A stretch of DNA of 64,000 nucleotides, from the NCBI RefSeq assembly GCF_017877355.1, contig NZ_JAGIPR010000005.1:62001-126000 (forward strand), in the 5' to 3' direction. Of the stretch, positions 26,210 to 34,631 are shown one piece after another (the first letter of the stretch is position 1; each line of letters begins with the position of its first letter). A program made the position numbers and the translations under genes. The notes beneath the pieces were generated by a model. The model had not been told where the DNA came from. It searched no databases and was given only the letters and a program-made list of their open reading frames with translations. This DNA is from Chryseobacterium jejuense. GTDB lineage: Bacteria; Bacteroidota; Bacteroidia; Flavobacteriales; Weeksellaceae.

Positions 26210-29035
26210 ATGAAAACAAATTTAGAGAAAATACTTACCCTTGCTTCTGTCTGTCTCGTCACTTTTGTTTCAGCACAAAAGCAGTTAATTATAGGAACTG
26301 TTCTTGACGACAGCCAGCCGCTTCCCGGCGCAATCGTCAAAATAAAAGGTTCATCCAAAAGTATAACCACGGATGTTGATGGAAAATTTACCATCAATGA
26401 CATCAAGGAAGGAGAATATAGTTTACAGATCAGCTATATTGGTTATACTACTACTGATATCACCGTTAATTTAAAAACTGATGAAACTACAGATCTTGGA
26501 ACAATAAAACTTTCACAACCCAGAAAGAATATTGACGAAGTTGTTGTTACCGGAACTTTAAAAAATACAGAGGCAAGAGCCTTAAACTTGCAGAAAAATG
26601 CCATTAACATCACCAATGTTATCGCTTCAGACGGAATCGGAAAACTTCCGGACAGAAATGCTGCAGAAACCGTACAGCGTGTGCAGGGAGTTTCTATTGA
26701 AAGAGATCAGGGAGAGGGAAGATTTGTTTCTCTAAGGGGACTTCCTCCATTCTGGGCCTCTACCACCATCAATGGGAACAGGCTTCCTACTGCCGAAGAA
26801 GAAACCACTTCAAGGGCTACTGCTTTTGACTTTTTCCCAACGGAGCTTATTTCTTACGTTCATGTCAACAAATCCTTTACTCCTGATCTTGAAGCAGATG
26901 GAATTGGCGGCGGAGTTAACTTTATTACCAAAACTCCCCCTATGAAAACGGAGTTTAAAGCCACATTAGGAAGTGGTTACAATGCTAAAGCAGATAAAGG
27001 AGTTTATAACATCGGCTTATTATATGGAGGGAGAACAAAGAATAAAAAATTTGGATATTTATTCAATTTTGCACATTTCATCAGAAACTGGTCTACGGAT
27101 AATTTTGAAGCAAGGAGAAGTGGTGATGAAGGAGTTTTCAGAATGGAACTTCGTGATTATAACGGAGTAAGAAAGACAACCGGAATTAATGCTGCATTTG
27201 AGTATGTGCTTTCCCCCAAAAACATCTTATATCTGAAAGGAATGTATGGTACGTTGTCTGATGATGAAACGCATTACAAACACAGAGTAAGATTTGATAA
27301 GTTCAGTTCGGCCAACAATACAGCCAGAGTAGAACTTCAGAACATCCACAACTTATTGATTACAGAGCTTACTTCAGTTTCATTAGGTGGAGTTCATAAT
27401 TTAAATAAAGGAAAAATTGACTGGGATTTATCCTATTATGACAATCAGTTTAAGTATGGTAATATTCCTGATAAACAGAATAATTCTTATTATGTAATTA
27501 AATACACCCAATCCGGAGTAGGCATTAATCCAGATTATATGTCTGATCGTGGAAATGGTCCAAGAGCTTATTGGAAAGCTGATGGCGGAAAATTAGATTA
27601 CAAAAATCCTGATGCTTTATTTGGTTTCTACAGCAATCCAGACTTTAAAATGGATGCTACTCAGATGAAGTTTACCGATCTTGAATTTTACAAGGTTTTC
27701 GTACAAGAAAAGGATAAAATTGTAGCCGCTTTCAATCATGAGATCAATACCTCTGATAAACTGACCTTAAAATATGGTTTCAAATACAGAGATAAAGAGC
27801 GTAATGCCAAATTCTCTGATATTTTCTACAACTGGAGCAATGGAACCGCTCCTCTACTATCTGACTACGCTCAATTTATTACCACTCAGCCGAATGGTAG
27901 AAAGTATTTAAGCGAAATGAGCGCTCATATAGGAAACACATTCGGGCCTGTACTTTCTACGGGAGGAATGAACCAATTCTGGTATGACAATCGGGGAAAA
28001 CTGAAAATCAATACTGCTGATTCTGAGTCGCTAGAATATAATAAAGCGCTGGGAAGAAACTTTGATGTTTTTGAAAAGCATGCTGATGCTTATGGAATGG
28101 CAACCTACAAACTGAATGATAAGATTACCCTTTTAGGAGGAATCAGACTTTCCAATACCAATACAAAGGTAAAAGGATATAATGTGATCGATGATGTGCT
28201 GACTCCTGTTGAACACACCAAAAATTACTTGGCCGTTCTTCCTATGCTTCATTTGAAATATACCTTAAATGATAAGACTAATCTTCGTTTTGCCGCAACC
28301 AGAACTTTTTCAAGACCTAATTTCGGAGATCTGACACCCGGTGGAACTTATAGTGAAGCGGATAATGAATTCAAAGGCGGAAATCCTAATCTTAATCCAA
28401 CCTATTCATTGAATTTTGACCTGATGGGAGAATATTATTTCTCAAATGTCGGGATCCTGAGTGGTGGTGTTTTCTATAAATCCATTATAGACCCTATTTT
28501 CCAGGATTCTTTCATCGGAGAATATAATGGAATGAACGGAGTACAGTTTTCTGCTCCTAACAACGGAAATGCAGCATGGTTAGGTGGTATTGAATTAGGG
28601 ATCAACAAAAGGTTTGATTTCTTACCAGGTTTCTTACAATATTTCGGGGCCCAGGTGAATGCCACTTTCATGACTTCTGAAATGGAAAAACCAAGCGGAA
28701 GAAAGGTAGCGCTTCCTTACCAGGCTAAAGAACTATATAACGTACAGTTATTCTTCGAGAAAAAAGGCTTCAATGCCAGAATTGCATACAACTATAAAGG
28801 AAAATATGCTGTAGAATATGCTGAGGACGACATCAATGATTCTTACTACGGAAAATACAGCAGTCTAGATTTCGGAGGATCTTATCAGTTTACCAAAAAC
28901 ATAGGGCTGTATATGGATATCAACAACATCCTGAACAAACCTCTGATCTACCACTTCGGGAAAAGCGAAGACCGTCCTGAACAGGTAGAATACTACGGAG
29001 TAAGATGTAACCTTGGAATAAAACTGAACTTCTAA
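26210..29035 (+). CDS. TonB-dependent receptor with carboxypeptidase-like N-terminal domain
   Basis: Outer-membrane active transporter, 941 residues from ATG 26210. Signal peptide 1-22 (ending VSAQ), a CarboxypepD_reg-like domain (about 26-100), the DEVVVTG segment at 109-115 and a plug domain (NAAETVQRVQGVSIERDQGEGRFVSLRG) precede a long beta-barrel ending in the aromatic-terminated NLGIKLNF. The plug sequence resembles TIGR01782-type receptors. No ligand is evident from the sequence; its lead position in an operon with an inner-membrane transporter and phosphonate-type enzymes suggests it imports an organophosphonate. The next gene begins 9 bp later. Confidence 0.95.
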   Translation: MKTNLEKILTLASVCLVTFVSAQKQLIIGTVLDDSQPLPGAIVKIKGSSKSITTDVDGKFTINDIKEGEYSLQISYIGYTTTDITVNLKTDETTDLGTIKLSQPRKNIDEVVVTGTLKNTEARALNLQKNAINITNVIASDGIGKLPDRNAAETVQRVQGVSIERDQGEGRFVSLRGLPPFWASTTINGNRLPTAEEETTSRATAFDFFPTELISYVHVNKSFTPDLEADGIGGGVNFITKTPPMKTEFKATLGSGYNAKADKGVYNIGLLYGGRTKNKKFGYLFNFAHFIRNWSTDNFEARRSGDEGVFRMELRDYNGVRKTTGINAAFEYVLSPKNILYLKGMYGTLSDDETHYKHRVRFDKFSSANNTARVELQNIHNLLITELTSVSLGGVHNLNKGKIDWDLSYYDNQFKYGNIPDKQNNSYYVIKYTQSGVGINPDYMSDRGNGPRAYWKADGGKLDYKNPDALFGFYSNPDFKMDATQMKFTDLEFYKVFVQEKDKIVAAFNHEINTSDKLTLKYGFKYRDKERNAKFSDIFYNWSNGTAPLLSDYAQFITTQPNGRKYLSEMSAHIGNTFGPVLSTGGMNQFWYDNRGKLKINTADSESLEYNKALGRNFDVFEKHADAYGMATYKLNDKITLLGGIRLSNTNTKVKGYNVIDDVLTPVEHTKNYLAVLPMLHLKYTLNDKTNLRFAATRTFSRPNFGDLTPGGTYSEADNEFKGGNPNLNPTYSLNFDLMGEYYFSNVGILSGGVFYKSIIDPIFQDSFIGEYNGMNGVQFSAPNNGNAAWLGGIELGINKRFDFLPGFLQYFGAQVNATFMTSEMEKPSGRKVALPYQAKELYNVQLFFEKKGFNARIAYNYKGKYAVEYAEDDINDSYYGKYSSLDFGGSYQFTKNIGLYMDINNILNKPLIYHFGKSEDRPEQVEYYGVRCNLGIKLNF

Positions 29036-29044
29036 ACCATCACC

Positions 29045-30343
29045 ATGGCCAGAACCATCAATAAAAAAACAGTAATAACCCTGAAGGCTGCTTTTGCCGC
29101 CTTCGGAGTTTACTTTTGCATGTACGGTTTCAGAAAACCATTTACGGTAGCCTCTTTTGAAGGACTCTCCTATTTCGGGGTTGATTATAAAATCCTTATT
29201 ATCATTGCACAGGCTGTAGGCTATTTTATTTCCAAGTTTATCGGAATTCAATTTATTTCTGAATTAAAACCAGCAAAAAGACTGATTTACCTATTCTCCT
29301 TTATTGCTATGGCAGAGTTTTCTTTATTAGGATTCGCGGTAGTACCAGCTCCTTACAACATTCTTTTCATGTTTCTGAATGGTATTCCGTTAGGGATGAT
29401 CTGGGGCATTGTCTTTTCATACATTGAAGGCCGCAAAACAACAGAAATCATAGGGCTTTTCCTTTGTTCAAGCTTTGTGGTTTCTTCAGGGTTTACAAAG
29501 TCTGTAGGAAAGTTTCTGATGGATACTTTTCCCATTTCAGAGTTCTGGATGCCTTTTTCAGCGGGAATGATTTTTATTATTCCGTTAATTCTTTTTGGAC
29601 TTCTATTGGAAAAAATTCCAAAGCCCAATGAAGAGGATATAATGCTTAAAAGCAAAAGACAACCGTTAAATGGAGCTGAAAGAAAGGCTCTTGTTCAGCA
29701 GTTCTTTGTTCCCATTGTATGCATTATTTTTCTCTACATCTGCCTTACTGTTTTAAGGGATTTCAGAGATAATTTCAACCGGGAAATCTGGGATGGACTT
29801 CATTTTCGTTTTGACAGTTCTATTTTTACCCTGACTGAGATTCCCATTGCTATTATGGTTCTTCTGATCCTGAGCTTTATGGTGAAAGTAAAAAACAACA
29901 AAAAGGCTTTTGCTTATTATCATTACATTCTTTTTGCAGGAATTCTGACAGTAGGACTTTCCACTTATTTATTCCAACAGAATGTTTTATCTCCTTTCCT
30001 ATGGATGACCGTTTCCGGTTTCGGAATGTACATCTGCTATATTCCGTTTAATGGAATTTACTTTGACAGAATGATTGCTGCATTTGATATTAAAGGAAAT
30101 GTAGGATTCCTGATCTATATTGTAGATTCTTTCGGATATCTGGGAAGCGTTTTAATTCTGCTTTATAAAAACTTCGGTTCGGCTCAGACTTCATGGCTTC
30201 ATTTTTATATCAGCCTGAATTATATTATCACCATCTGTGTTTTAATCCTTTCAATTATTGCTTTTCTGGCTTTCAGAAAGAAGGCAAAACCTAATTCAAA
30301 TTCTAATCAATACATCAATTTCGATACTTCGAAAATCTTATAA
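29045..30343 (+). CDS. MFS-like inner-membrane transporter (resembles DUF5690)
   Basis: 432 residues with about 12 hydrophobic segments. The N-terminus TLKAAFAAFGVYFCMYGFRKPFTVASFEG, followed by YKILIIIAQAVGYFISKFIGIQFISELK, matches my memory of DUF5690 proteins, an MFS-related family of Bacteroidota. The two-half layout with a central basic loop (about residues 200-215) is MFS-like. Being sandwiched between an outer-membrane receptor and two cytoplasmic enzymes, it most likely carries their substrate across the inner membrane. The substrate is inferred only from its neighbours. Confidence 0.85.
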   Translation: MARTINKKTVITLKAAFAAFGVYFCMYGFRKPFTVASFEGLSYFGVDYKILIIIAQAVGYFISKFIGIQFISELKPAKRLIYLFSFIAMAEFSLLGFAVVPAPYNILFMFLNGIPLGMIWGIVFSYIEGRKTTEIIGLFLCSSFVVSSGFTKSVGKFLMDTFPISEFWMPFSAGMIFIIPLILFGLLLEKIPKPNEEDIMLKSKRQPLNGAERKALVQQFFVPIVCIIFLYICLTVLRDFRDNFNREIWDGLHFRFDSSIFTLTEIPIAIMVLLILSFMVKVKNNKKAFAYYHYILFAGILTVGLSTYLFQQNVLSPFLWMTVSGFGMYICYIPFNGIYFDRMIAAFDIKGNVGFLIYIVDSFGYLGSVLILLYKNFGSAQTSWLHFYISLNYIITICVLILSIIAFLAFRKKAKPNSNSNQYINFDTSKIL

Positions 30344-30354
30344 ATTATAGTACA

Positions 30355-31509
30355 ATGAAAACAAAATTTGATTTACTCGTTGTGGGAGGCGGAATTTTAG
30401 GAACATTCCATGCGTATCATGCCCTGAAGAGAAATCTGAAAGTAGCGTTACTGGAAAGAAGCTCTATCCCCCAAGGTGCCACCGTACGAAATTTCGGACA
30501 GGTAGTTCCTTCCGGAATGGATCTTAAATGGCAAAATTTCGGAAGAGAAAGTCTCGCAATATATAATGAACTTCATGCTCAGGCAGATCTTACCATCAGA
30601 CAAAACGGATCTGTGTACATTGCATCCAATGATGAGGAACTTCAGCTTATTGAAGAGCTGTATGAGATCAACAAAAACAATGATTATGAATCTGTTTTAT
30701 TATCCAAAAGCGACTGCATCAAGAATTTTGACGGCCTCCGTTCCGATTATTGTAAAGGCGGATTGTTCTTTCCACAGGAACTTTCTGTAGATTCTGCAGA
30801 TATGATTGTAAAACTTCACAAGCTTTTACAGGAAAAAATGGGGTTACAGATCATTTATAATACGACGGTTGTTGAAACCCATGAAGATGATCAAAAATGT
30901 ATCGCTATCACAGCAGACGGAGAAGAATATACAGCTTCTAAGATCATTATTTGTGGCGGCCATGAGTTCAAAACTTTATACCCTAACATATTCAATGATA
31001 GTGACTTGGAAGTGAGTAAACTTCAGATGCTTCAAACCAAACCTCAGGGAATTTATTCTCTTCAGGGAAATATTCTGACAGGGCTTTCAATCAGACGATA
31101 TGAGTCATTTAGTGAGTGTCCTTCTTTCCAGAAAATCAAATCGTTAGAAGATCCGAATTCATTTGAGAAGAAATTTGGGGTTCACATCCTGTTCAAGCAG
31201 GCATTAGACGGATCCATTATTCTTGGAGATTCTCATGAATATGCAGATGCCAAGAATACGGATGATCTTGGCTTTGATTTAAATATGGAAATTGATGAAT
31301 TCATGATTCATGAAGCAAAGAAAATCATCGATTTACCAACTTATGAAATCCAGAGAAGATGGTTTGGAGTATACTCCCAGTGTAAAACAAAGGACATTTT
31401 TGAATACAGTCCGTCTCCGAATATTCATATTGTAACAGGCATCGGTGGAAAAGGAATGACAGGAAGCGGTGGCTTCTCTAAGTTTAACATAGACAAAATT
31501 TACGCATAA
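30355..31509 (+). CDS. FAD-dependent amine oxidoreductase, TIGR03364-like
   Basis: 384-residue DAO-fold flavoenzyme. The N-terminal dinucleotide motif GGGILGTFHAYHALKRNLKVALLERSS (residues 11-37) binds FAD, and the C-terminal GIGGKGMTGSGGF closes the flavin site. The overall look (VVGGGILG, GATVRNFGQVVPSG, RRWFGVYSQC) fits TIGR03364, a family described as syntenic with phosphonatase-like hydrolases and proposed to deaminate an aminophosphonate oxidatively. Here the phosphonatase-like gene starts 6 bp downstream, which is that arrangement. Exact substrate not shown. Confidence 0.88.
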   Translation: MKTKFDLLVVGGGILGTFHAYHALKRNLKVALLERSSIPQGATVRNFGQVVPSGMDLKWQNFGRESLAIYNELHAQADLTIRQNGSVYIASNDEELQLIEELYEINKNNDYESVLLSKSDCIKNFDGLRSDYCKGGLFFPQELSVDSADMIVKLHKLLQEKMGLQIIYNTTVVETHEDDQKCIAITADGEEYTASKIIICGGHEFKTLYPNIFNDSDLEVSKLQMLQTKPQGIYSLQGNILTGLSIRRYESFSECPSFQKIKSLEDPNSFEKKFGVHILFKQALDGSIILGDSHEYADAKNTDDLGFDLNMEIDEFMIHEAKKIIDLPTYEIQRRWFGVYSQCKTKDIFEYSPSPNIHIVTGIGGKGMTGSGGFSKFNIDKIYA

Positions 31510-31515
31510 ATTTCA

Positions 31516-32184
31516 ATGAAAAATATAGAATTATTGGTTCTGGATATGGCCGGAACTACAGTGGATGAAGATAATGTAGTGTATAAAACCTTAACTGAAG
31601 CTGTTAATAAGCATGGATATCAGGTAAGTCTTGAGCAGGTTCTTACCACTTGTGCCGGAATGGAAAAACTGGAGGCTATCACTAGCTTATTAAAAGATAT
31701 CGATGGAAATGAATCTGATGCTCCCATTATTTTTGAAAACTTCTCCGGGAAATTGAAGTATGCTTATCAGAATCTTGAGGTAAAACCTATCAACGGAACA
31801 GAAGATTTTCTCCTTAAAATGATAGCCCAGCATAAAAAAGTGGTACTTAACACGGGCTATACCTCTGAAATTGCTCAACAGCTTTTAGATAAACTGCAAT
31901 GGAAAGAGAATGTACATTTCGATGCCTTAATCACCGCTGATGATGTTTCGGAAAGCAGGCCAAGCCCGGAAATGATTCATCTGGCCATGAAAAAATTCAA
32001 TATTATGGAACCTGAAAAGGTTTTAAAAGCCGGAGATTCTGTGATTGATATTGAAGAGGGAAAAAATGCAGGCTGCGGATTGACTATTGCTGTACTTTCC
32101 GGAGCCCAGAACAGATCAGAACTGGAAAAGGCCGAACCTGATTATATTTTTAATACTATTTCTGAGGCTGAAAATATTCTTTAA
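31516..32184 (+). CDS. Phosphonatase-like HAD hydrolase, TIGR03351-like
   Basis: 222 residues. HAD motif I is DMAGTTVDE with nucleophile Asp 10, the DxAGT form of phosphonatases rather than the usual DxDxT. In the cap domain a Lys lies at position 51 in CAGMEKLEAI; its spacing of 41 from the nucleophile equals that between Asp 12 and the Schiff-base Lys 53 of Bacillus cereus PhnX as I recall them. Motif III region SRPSPEMI has Arg rather than Lys, and motif IV is KAGDSVIDIEEGKNAG. These features predict C-P bond cleavage of phosphonoacetaldehyde or a close analogue. Last gene before a terminator. Confidence 0.88.
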   Translation: MKNIELLVLDMAGTTVDEDNVVYKTLTEAVNKHGYQVSLEQVLTTCAGMEKLEAITSLLKDIDGNESDAPIIFENFSGKLKYAYQNLEVKPINGTEDFLLKMIAQHKKVVLNTGYTSEIAQQLLDKLQWKENVHFDALITADDVSESRPSPEMIHLAMKKFNIMEPEKVLKAGDSVIDIEEGKNAGCGLTIAVLSGAQNRSELEKAEPDYIFNTISEAENIL

Positions 32185-32203
32185 ATACTTGCTTTATACT
32201 TTG

Positions 32204-32239
32204 ACACAAATGTTTTTACCAGGCATTTGTGTTTTTTTT
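32204..32239 (+). terminator. Rho-independent terminator after HAD gene
   Basis: acacaaatg (32204-32212) pairs with catttgtgt (32224-32232), followed by a run of T. It ends the receptor-to-HAD operon about 20 bp after the stop codon. Confidence 0.88.
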
Positions 32240-32240
32240 A

Positions 32241-32290
32241 AGCCACCCCGTCAAATCTTCGATTTGCCACCCCTCTGCAGGAAGGAATTA
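32241..32290. repeat. Dispersed repeat with ccaccccgtcaaa / tttgccacccctc
   Basis: agccaccccgtcaaatcttc followed by gatttgccacccctctgcag; the caaatcttcgatttg core is palindromic. I recognise this pattern from intergenic regions of Chryseobacterium-type genomes, but no second copy was found in this window. Confidence 0.5.
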
Positions 32291-32323
32291 TCTCTCTCTT
32301 GACTGAATATTCACCTATCTACT

Positions 32324-32425
32324 CTGTCATTCTGAACACAGACAAAAGGTCTGCGAGCGTAGTTCAGAGATGGAGTGAAGAATCTCAAGTATTTTTAAGG
32401 TTAATCAACAATCGAAGAATGACAT
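32324..32425. repeat. REP-like palindromic repeat, diverged second copy
   Basis: Begins ctgtcattctgaac and ends cgaagaatgacat, with gtgaagaatctc between, matching the pieces of the element at 6521-6595. It is expanded by inserted bases. Confidence 0.65.
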
Positions 32426-32661
32426 TTTTTGAATATTTGTCAACTTTAAAATTCTCAACAATTCTTAATTACACTTCTGCATGTATAGTCTTTTGCTCAA
32501 AAGCAACAAAAGAATTAAAACATTCATATACTTACAGTTAAAAACCAAATTCATTTCTCATATTTCATCTTCAAAACAATTTTTTAATTATCAAATAATT
32601 AATTTTCAGTTCACAAATGTTTATAAATAGTAAATTAAATTTACAATTATTAAAAAATAAA

Positions 32662-32681
32662 TTACTATTTGTAAACTTTTA
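32662..32681 (+). promoter_or_regulatory. Second copy of the candidate operator motif
   Basis: ttactatttgtaaactttta is identical to 25909-25928. The left arm of the full palindrome is imperfect here (aaattac instead of gtttac), and another inverted pair (gtaaat...atttac) lies about 25 bp upstream. The phosphodiesterase ATG is 22 bp downstream. Confidence 0.55.
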
Positions 32682-32702
32682 CTTTCAAAACCCTTTTATC
32701 CT

Positions 32703-34556
32703 ATGAAAACAAAACTATTCTCAATGGCTGTTGTAATGAGCTGTTTCCTTGGAGCTCAAACTAAAAAAGTCCTTTTTATTGGTATTGATGGATGCCGGGC
32801 AGATGTCATGATGTCTACCAACACTCCTAATATCAAAAGCCTTATCAGTCAATCCATTTATTCTCTCGATGGTTTATGTGCTGCCACAACCTGGAGCGGA
32901 AATGGCTGGAGTACCATGCTTACTGGTGTATGGCACACCAAACACAATGTACAGGACAATAATTTCACTAATCCAAACTATGCGAATTATCCTGACTTTC
33001 TAACCAGAGCGGAGAGTCACAACCCTAATCTGAGAACCATTTCACTCGCTCATTGGGCTCCTGTAAATGATAAAATTATCAAGAATGCAGATGTAAAAAC
33101 CAATCTGGCAACCGATCTTGCGGTAAAAAATGCAGCGGTAAATGCTTTACAGAATGATAATCCGGATATTCTGTTCATAGATTTTGATGATGTAGACCAT
33201 GCAGGACATTCTTACGGGTTCTCTTCTGCTGTTCCGCAGTATGTTTCATCTATTCAGACTACTGATACTTATATTGGTGAGATTGTAAATGCTATGAAAA
33301 ACAGAGCAACCTACAATAATGAGGATTGGCTGGTAGTTTTAACAACAGATCATGGTGCTGTAGACAGTTCTCATGGTGGCGGAAACCTTTCTGAGCGAAA
33401 TATCTTTACCATCTACTCTAACCCCGGATTTACCCCTCAACAAATCAGTAAAACAGTTCTTGAATCTAATAAAACCTTTAACCAATTTAATCTTCCTTCA
33501 GGAGCTTATGCAAAACCTGCTAACCAGACTTCATTCAACTTTGGAGCAAATCAGGATTTTACAATTGAATTTTGGGTAAAGCCTAATGCGGCTTACACCA
33601 GTGATCCCGTATTTCTTGGAAATAAGAACTGGAATAATGGAAAAAATAAAGGAATTATCTTCTCGGGATATTCCGGGCAGGCTTTTAAAATGAATATTGC
33701 AGATGGTACCAACCGTATTGATCTTGTAGGTGGAAAAGTAGAAACCAATAAATGGAAGCACATTGCCGCTAGTTTTGACAGAGACGGTCTAGTTACTTTA
33801 TACGAAGACGGTGTTCCGGTTACGTTTGCTAAAATGAATACGATCGGAAATATTGATTCTATACTTCCATTAACCTTAAATCAGGACGGGACAAATACTT
33901 ACAGTGTTAATCTTGCCGCTTCCTACAAAGATGTCAGGATCTGGAAATCTGCACTTCCGAATGATGTAATCGTGAATTGGGCGAACCAGGATATTACCGC
34001 ATCTCATCCTTATTATGCTCAACTATTGGCTAATTGGAAGTGTAATGAGTCTTCAGGAAGCTCTTTAACGGATTCAAGCCCTAATGCTAATCATATGACT
34101 ATTACAGGGTCTCCAACATATACCACCAATACATCAAATACTTTCAAAGTTTATGATTATACCTCAACTACAAGAGAAACAGATCATTTTCCAACGGTAT
34201 TAAACTGGCTTTGTATTCCGGTACAGCCTTCATGGGGAATAGATGGCCTAAACAGAGGCCCAGACTGTTCAAAACAGGTATTATCAACCAAAGAAATCAA
34301 AACTACAACTGAGGACTTTAAAATATATCCTAATCCTGCCTCTACACAGATCAGCATCAGTTACAAATCAGAGGATAAGGAAATTAAAGCTGAAATTATT
34401 GATACAAAAGGATCGCTGATTTCCACCAAAAACTTAAGGTCTTTCAATGGAAATTATGAGGAAAAAATCAATACTGAAGATCTTCCGGCCGGAATGTATT
34501 TTATTAAACTTAATGGAAGTAAAAAGTCTCTGACGAAGGCTTTTATCAAGAAATAA
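32703..34556 (+). CDS. T9SS-exported alkaline-phosphatase-superfamily phosphodiesterase with LamG domain
   Basis: 617 residues. Signal peptide (1-18, ending FLGAQ); type I phosphodiesterase/nucleotide pyrophosphatase domain (about 21-260) with metal ligand Asp 29 in FIGIDGCRAD, the ATTWSGNGWSTMLTG nucleophile region (Thr 62 or 63), FIDFDDVDHAGHSYG and LTTDHGAVDSSHGG; LamG/concanavalin-like domain (about 275-480); T9SS type A sorting domain (about 535-617, FKIYPNPASTQISI ... GMYFIKL...KAFIKK). It should be secreted or surface-bound and cleave phosphodiesters or phosphonate esters. It shares a promoter motif with the receptor operon upstream. Specificity unknown. Confidence 0.9.
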   Translation: MKTKLFSMAVVMSCFLGAQTKKVLFIGIDGCRADVMMSTNTPNIKSLISQSIYSLDGLCAATTWSGNGWSTMLTGVWHTKHNVQDNNFTNPNYANYPDFLTRAESHNPNLRTISLAHWAPVNDKIIKNADVKTNLATDLAVKNAAVNALQNDNPDILFIDFDDVDHAGHSYGFSSAVPQYVSSIQTTDTYIGEIVNAMKNRATYNNEDWLVVLTTDHGAVDSSHGGGNLSERNIFTIYSNPGFTPQQISKTVLESNKTFNQFNLPSGAYAKPANQTSFNFGANQDFTIEFWVKPNAAYTSDPVFLGNKNWNNGKNKGIIFSGYSGQAFKMNIADGTNRIDLVGGKVETNKWKHIAASFDRDGLVTLYEDGVPVTFAKMNTIGNIDSILPLTLNQDGTNTYSVNLAASYKDVRIWKSALPNDVIVNWANQDITASHPYYAQLLANWKCNESSGSSLTDSSPNANHMTITGSPTYTTNTSNTFKVYDYTSTTRETDHFPTVLNWLCIPVQPSWGIDGLNRGPDCSKQVLSTKEIKTTTEDFKIYPNPASTQISISYKSEDKEIKAEIIDTKGSLISTKNLRSFNGNYEEKINTEDLPAGMYFIKLNGSKKSLTKAFIKK

Positions 34557-34584
34557 AACAGTAAAACAATTAGATTTAAATTTG

Positions 34585-34629
34585 ATATTGGAACAAGGAT
34601 ATTGCCATCCGAGTTCCAATATTTTTTTT
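34585..34629 (+). terminator. Rho-independent terminator after phosphodiesterase gene
   Basis: atattggaac (34585-34594) pairs with gttccaatat (34613-34622), followed by ttttttt. The GNAT gene converges from the right. Confidence 0.9.
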
Positions 34630-34631
34630 GA

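Larger units (their letters stand above)
32185..32702. other. Intergenic region with terminator, repeats and operator-like site
   Basis: 518 bp between the HAD and phosphodiesterase genes. It holds the operon terminator, two different dispersed repeats (32241-32290 and 32324-32425) and a very AT-rich promoter region with the shared 20-bp motif. Open frames of about 70-80 codons here run through the repeats and look non-coding. Confidence 0.7.

Noticed and set aside
32087..32541. Two ORFs of 71-80 codons after the HAD gene
   Set aside because: They run through a terminator and two dispersed repeats; no protein-like features.
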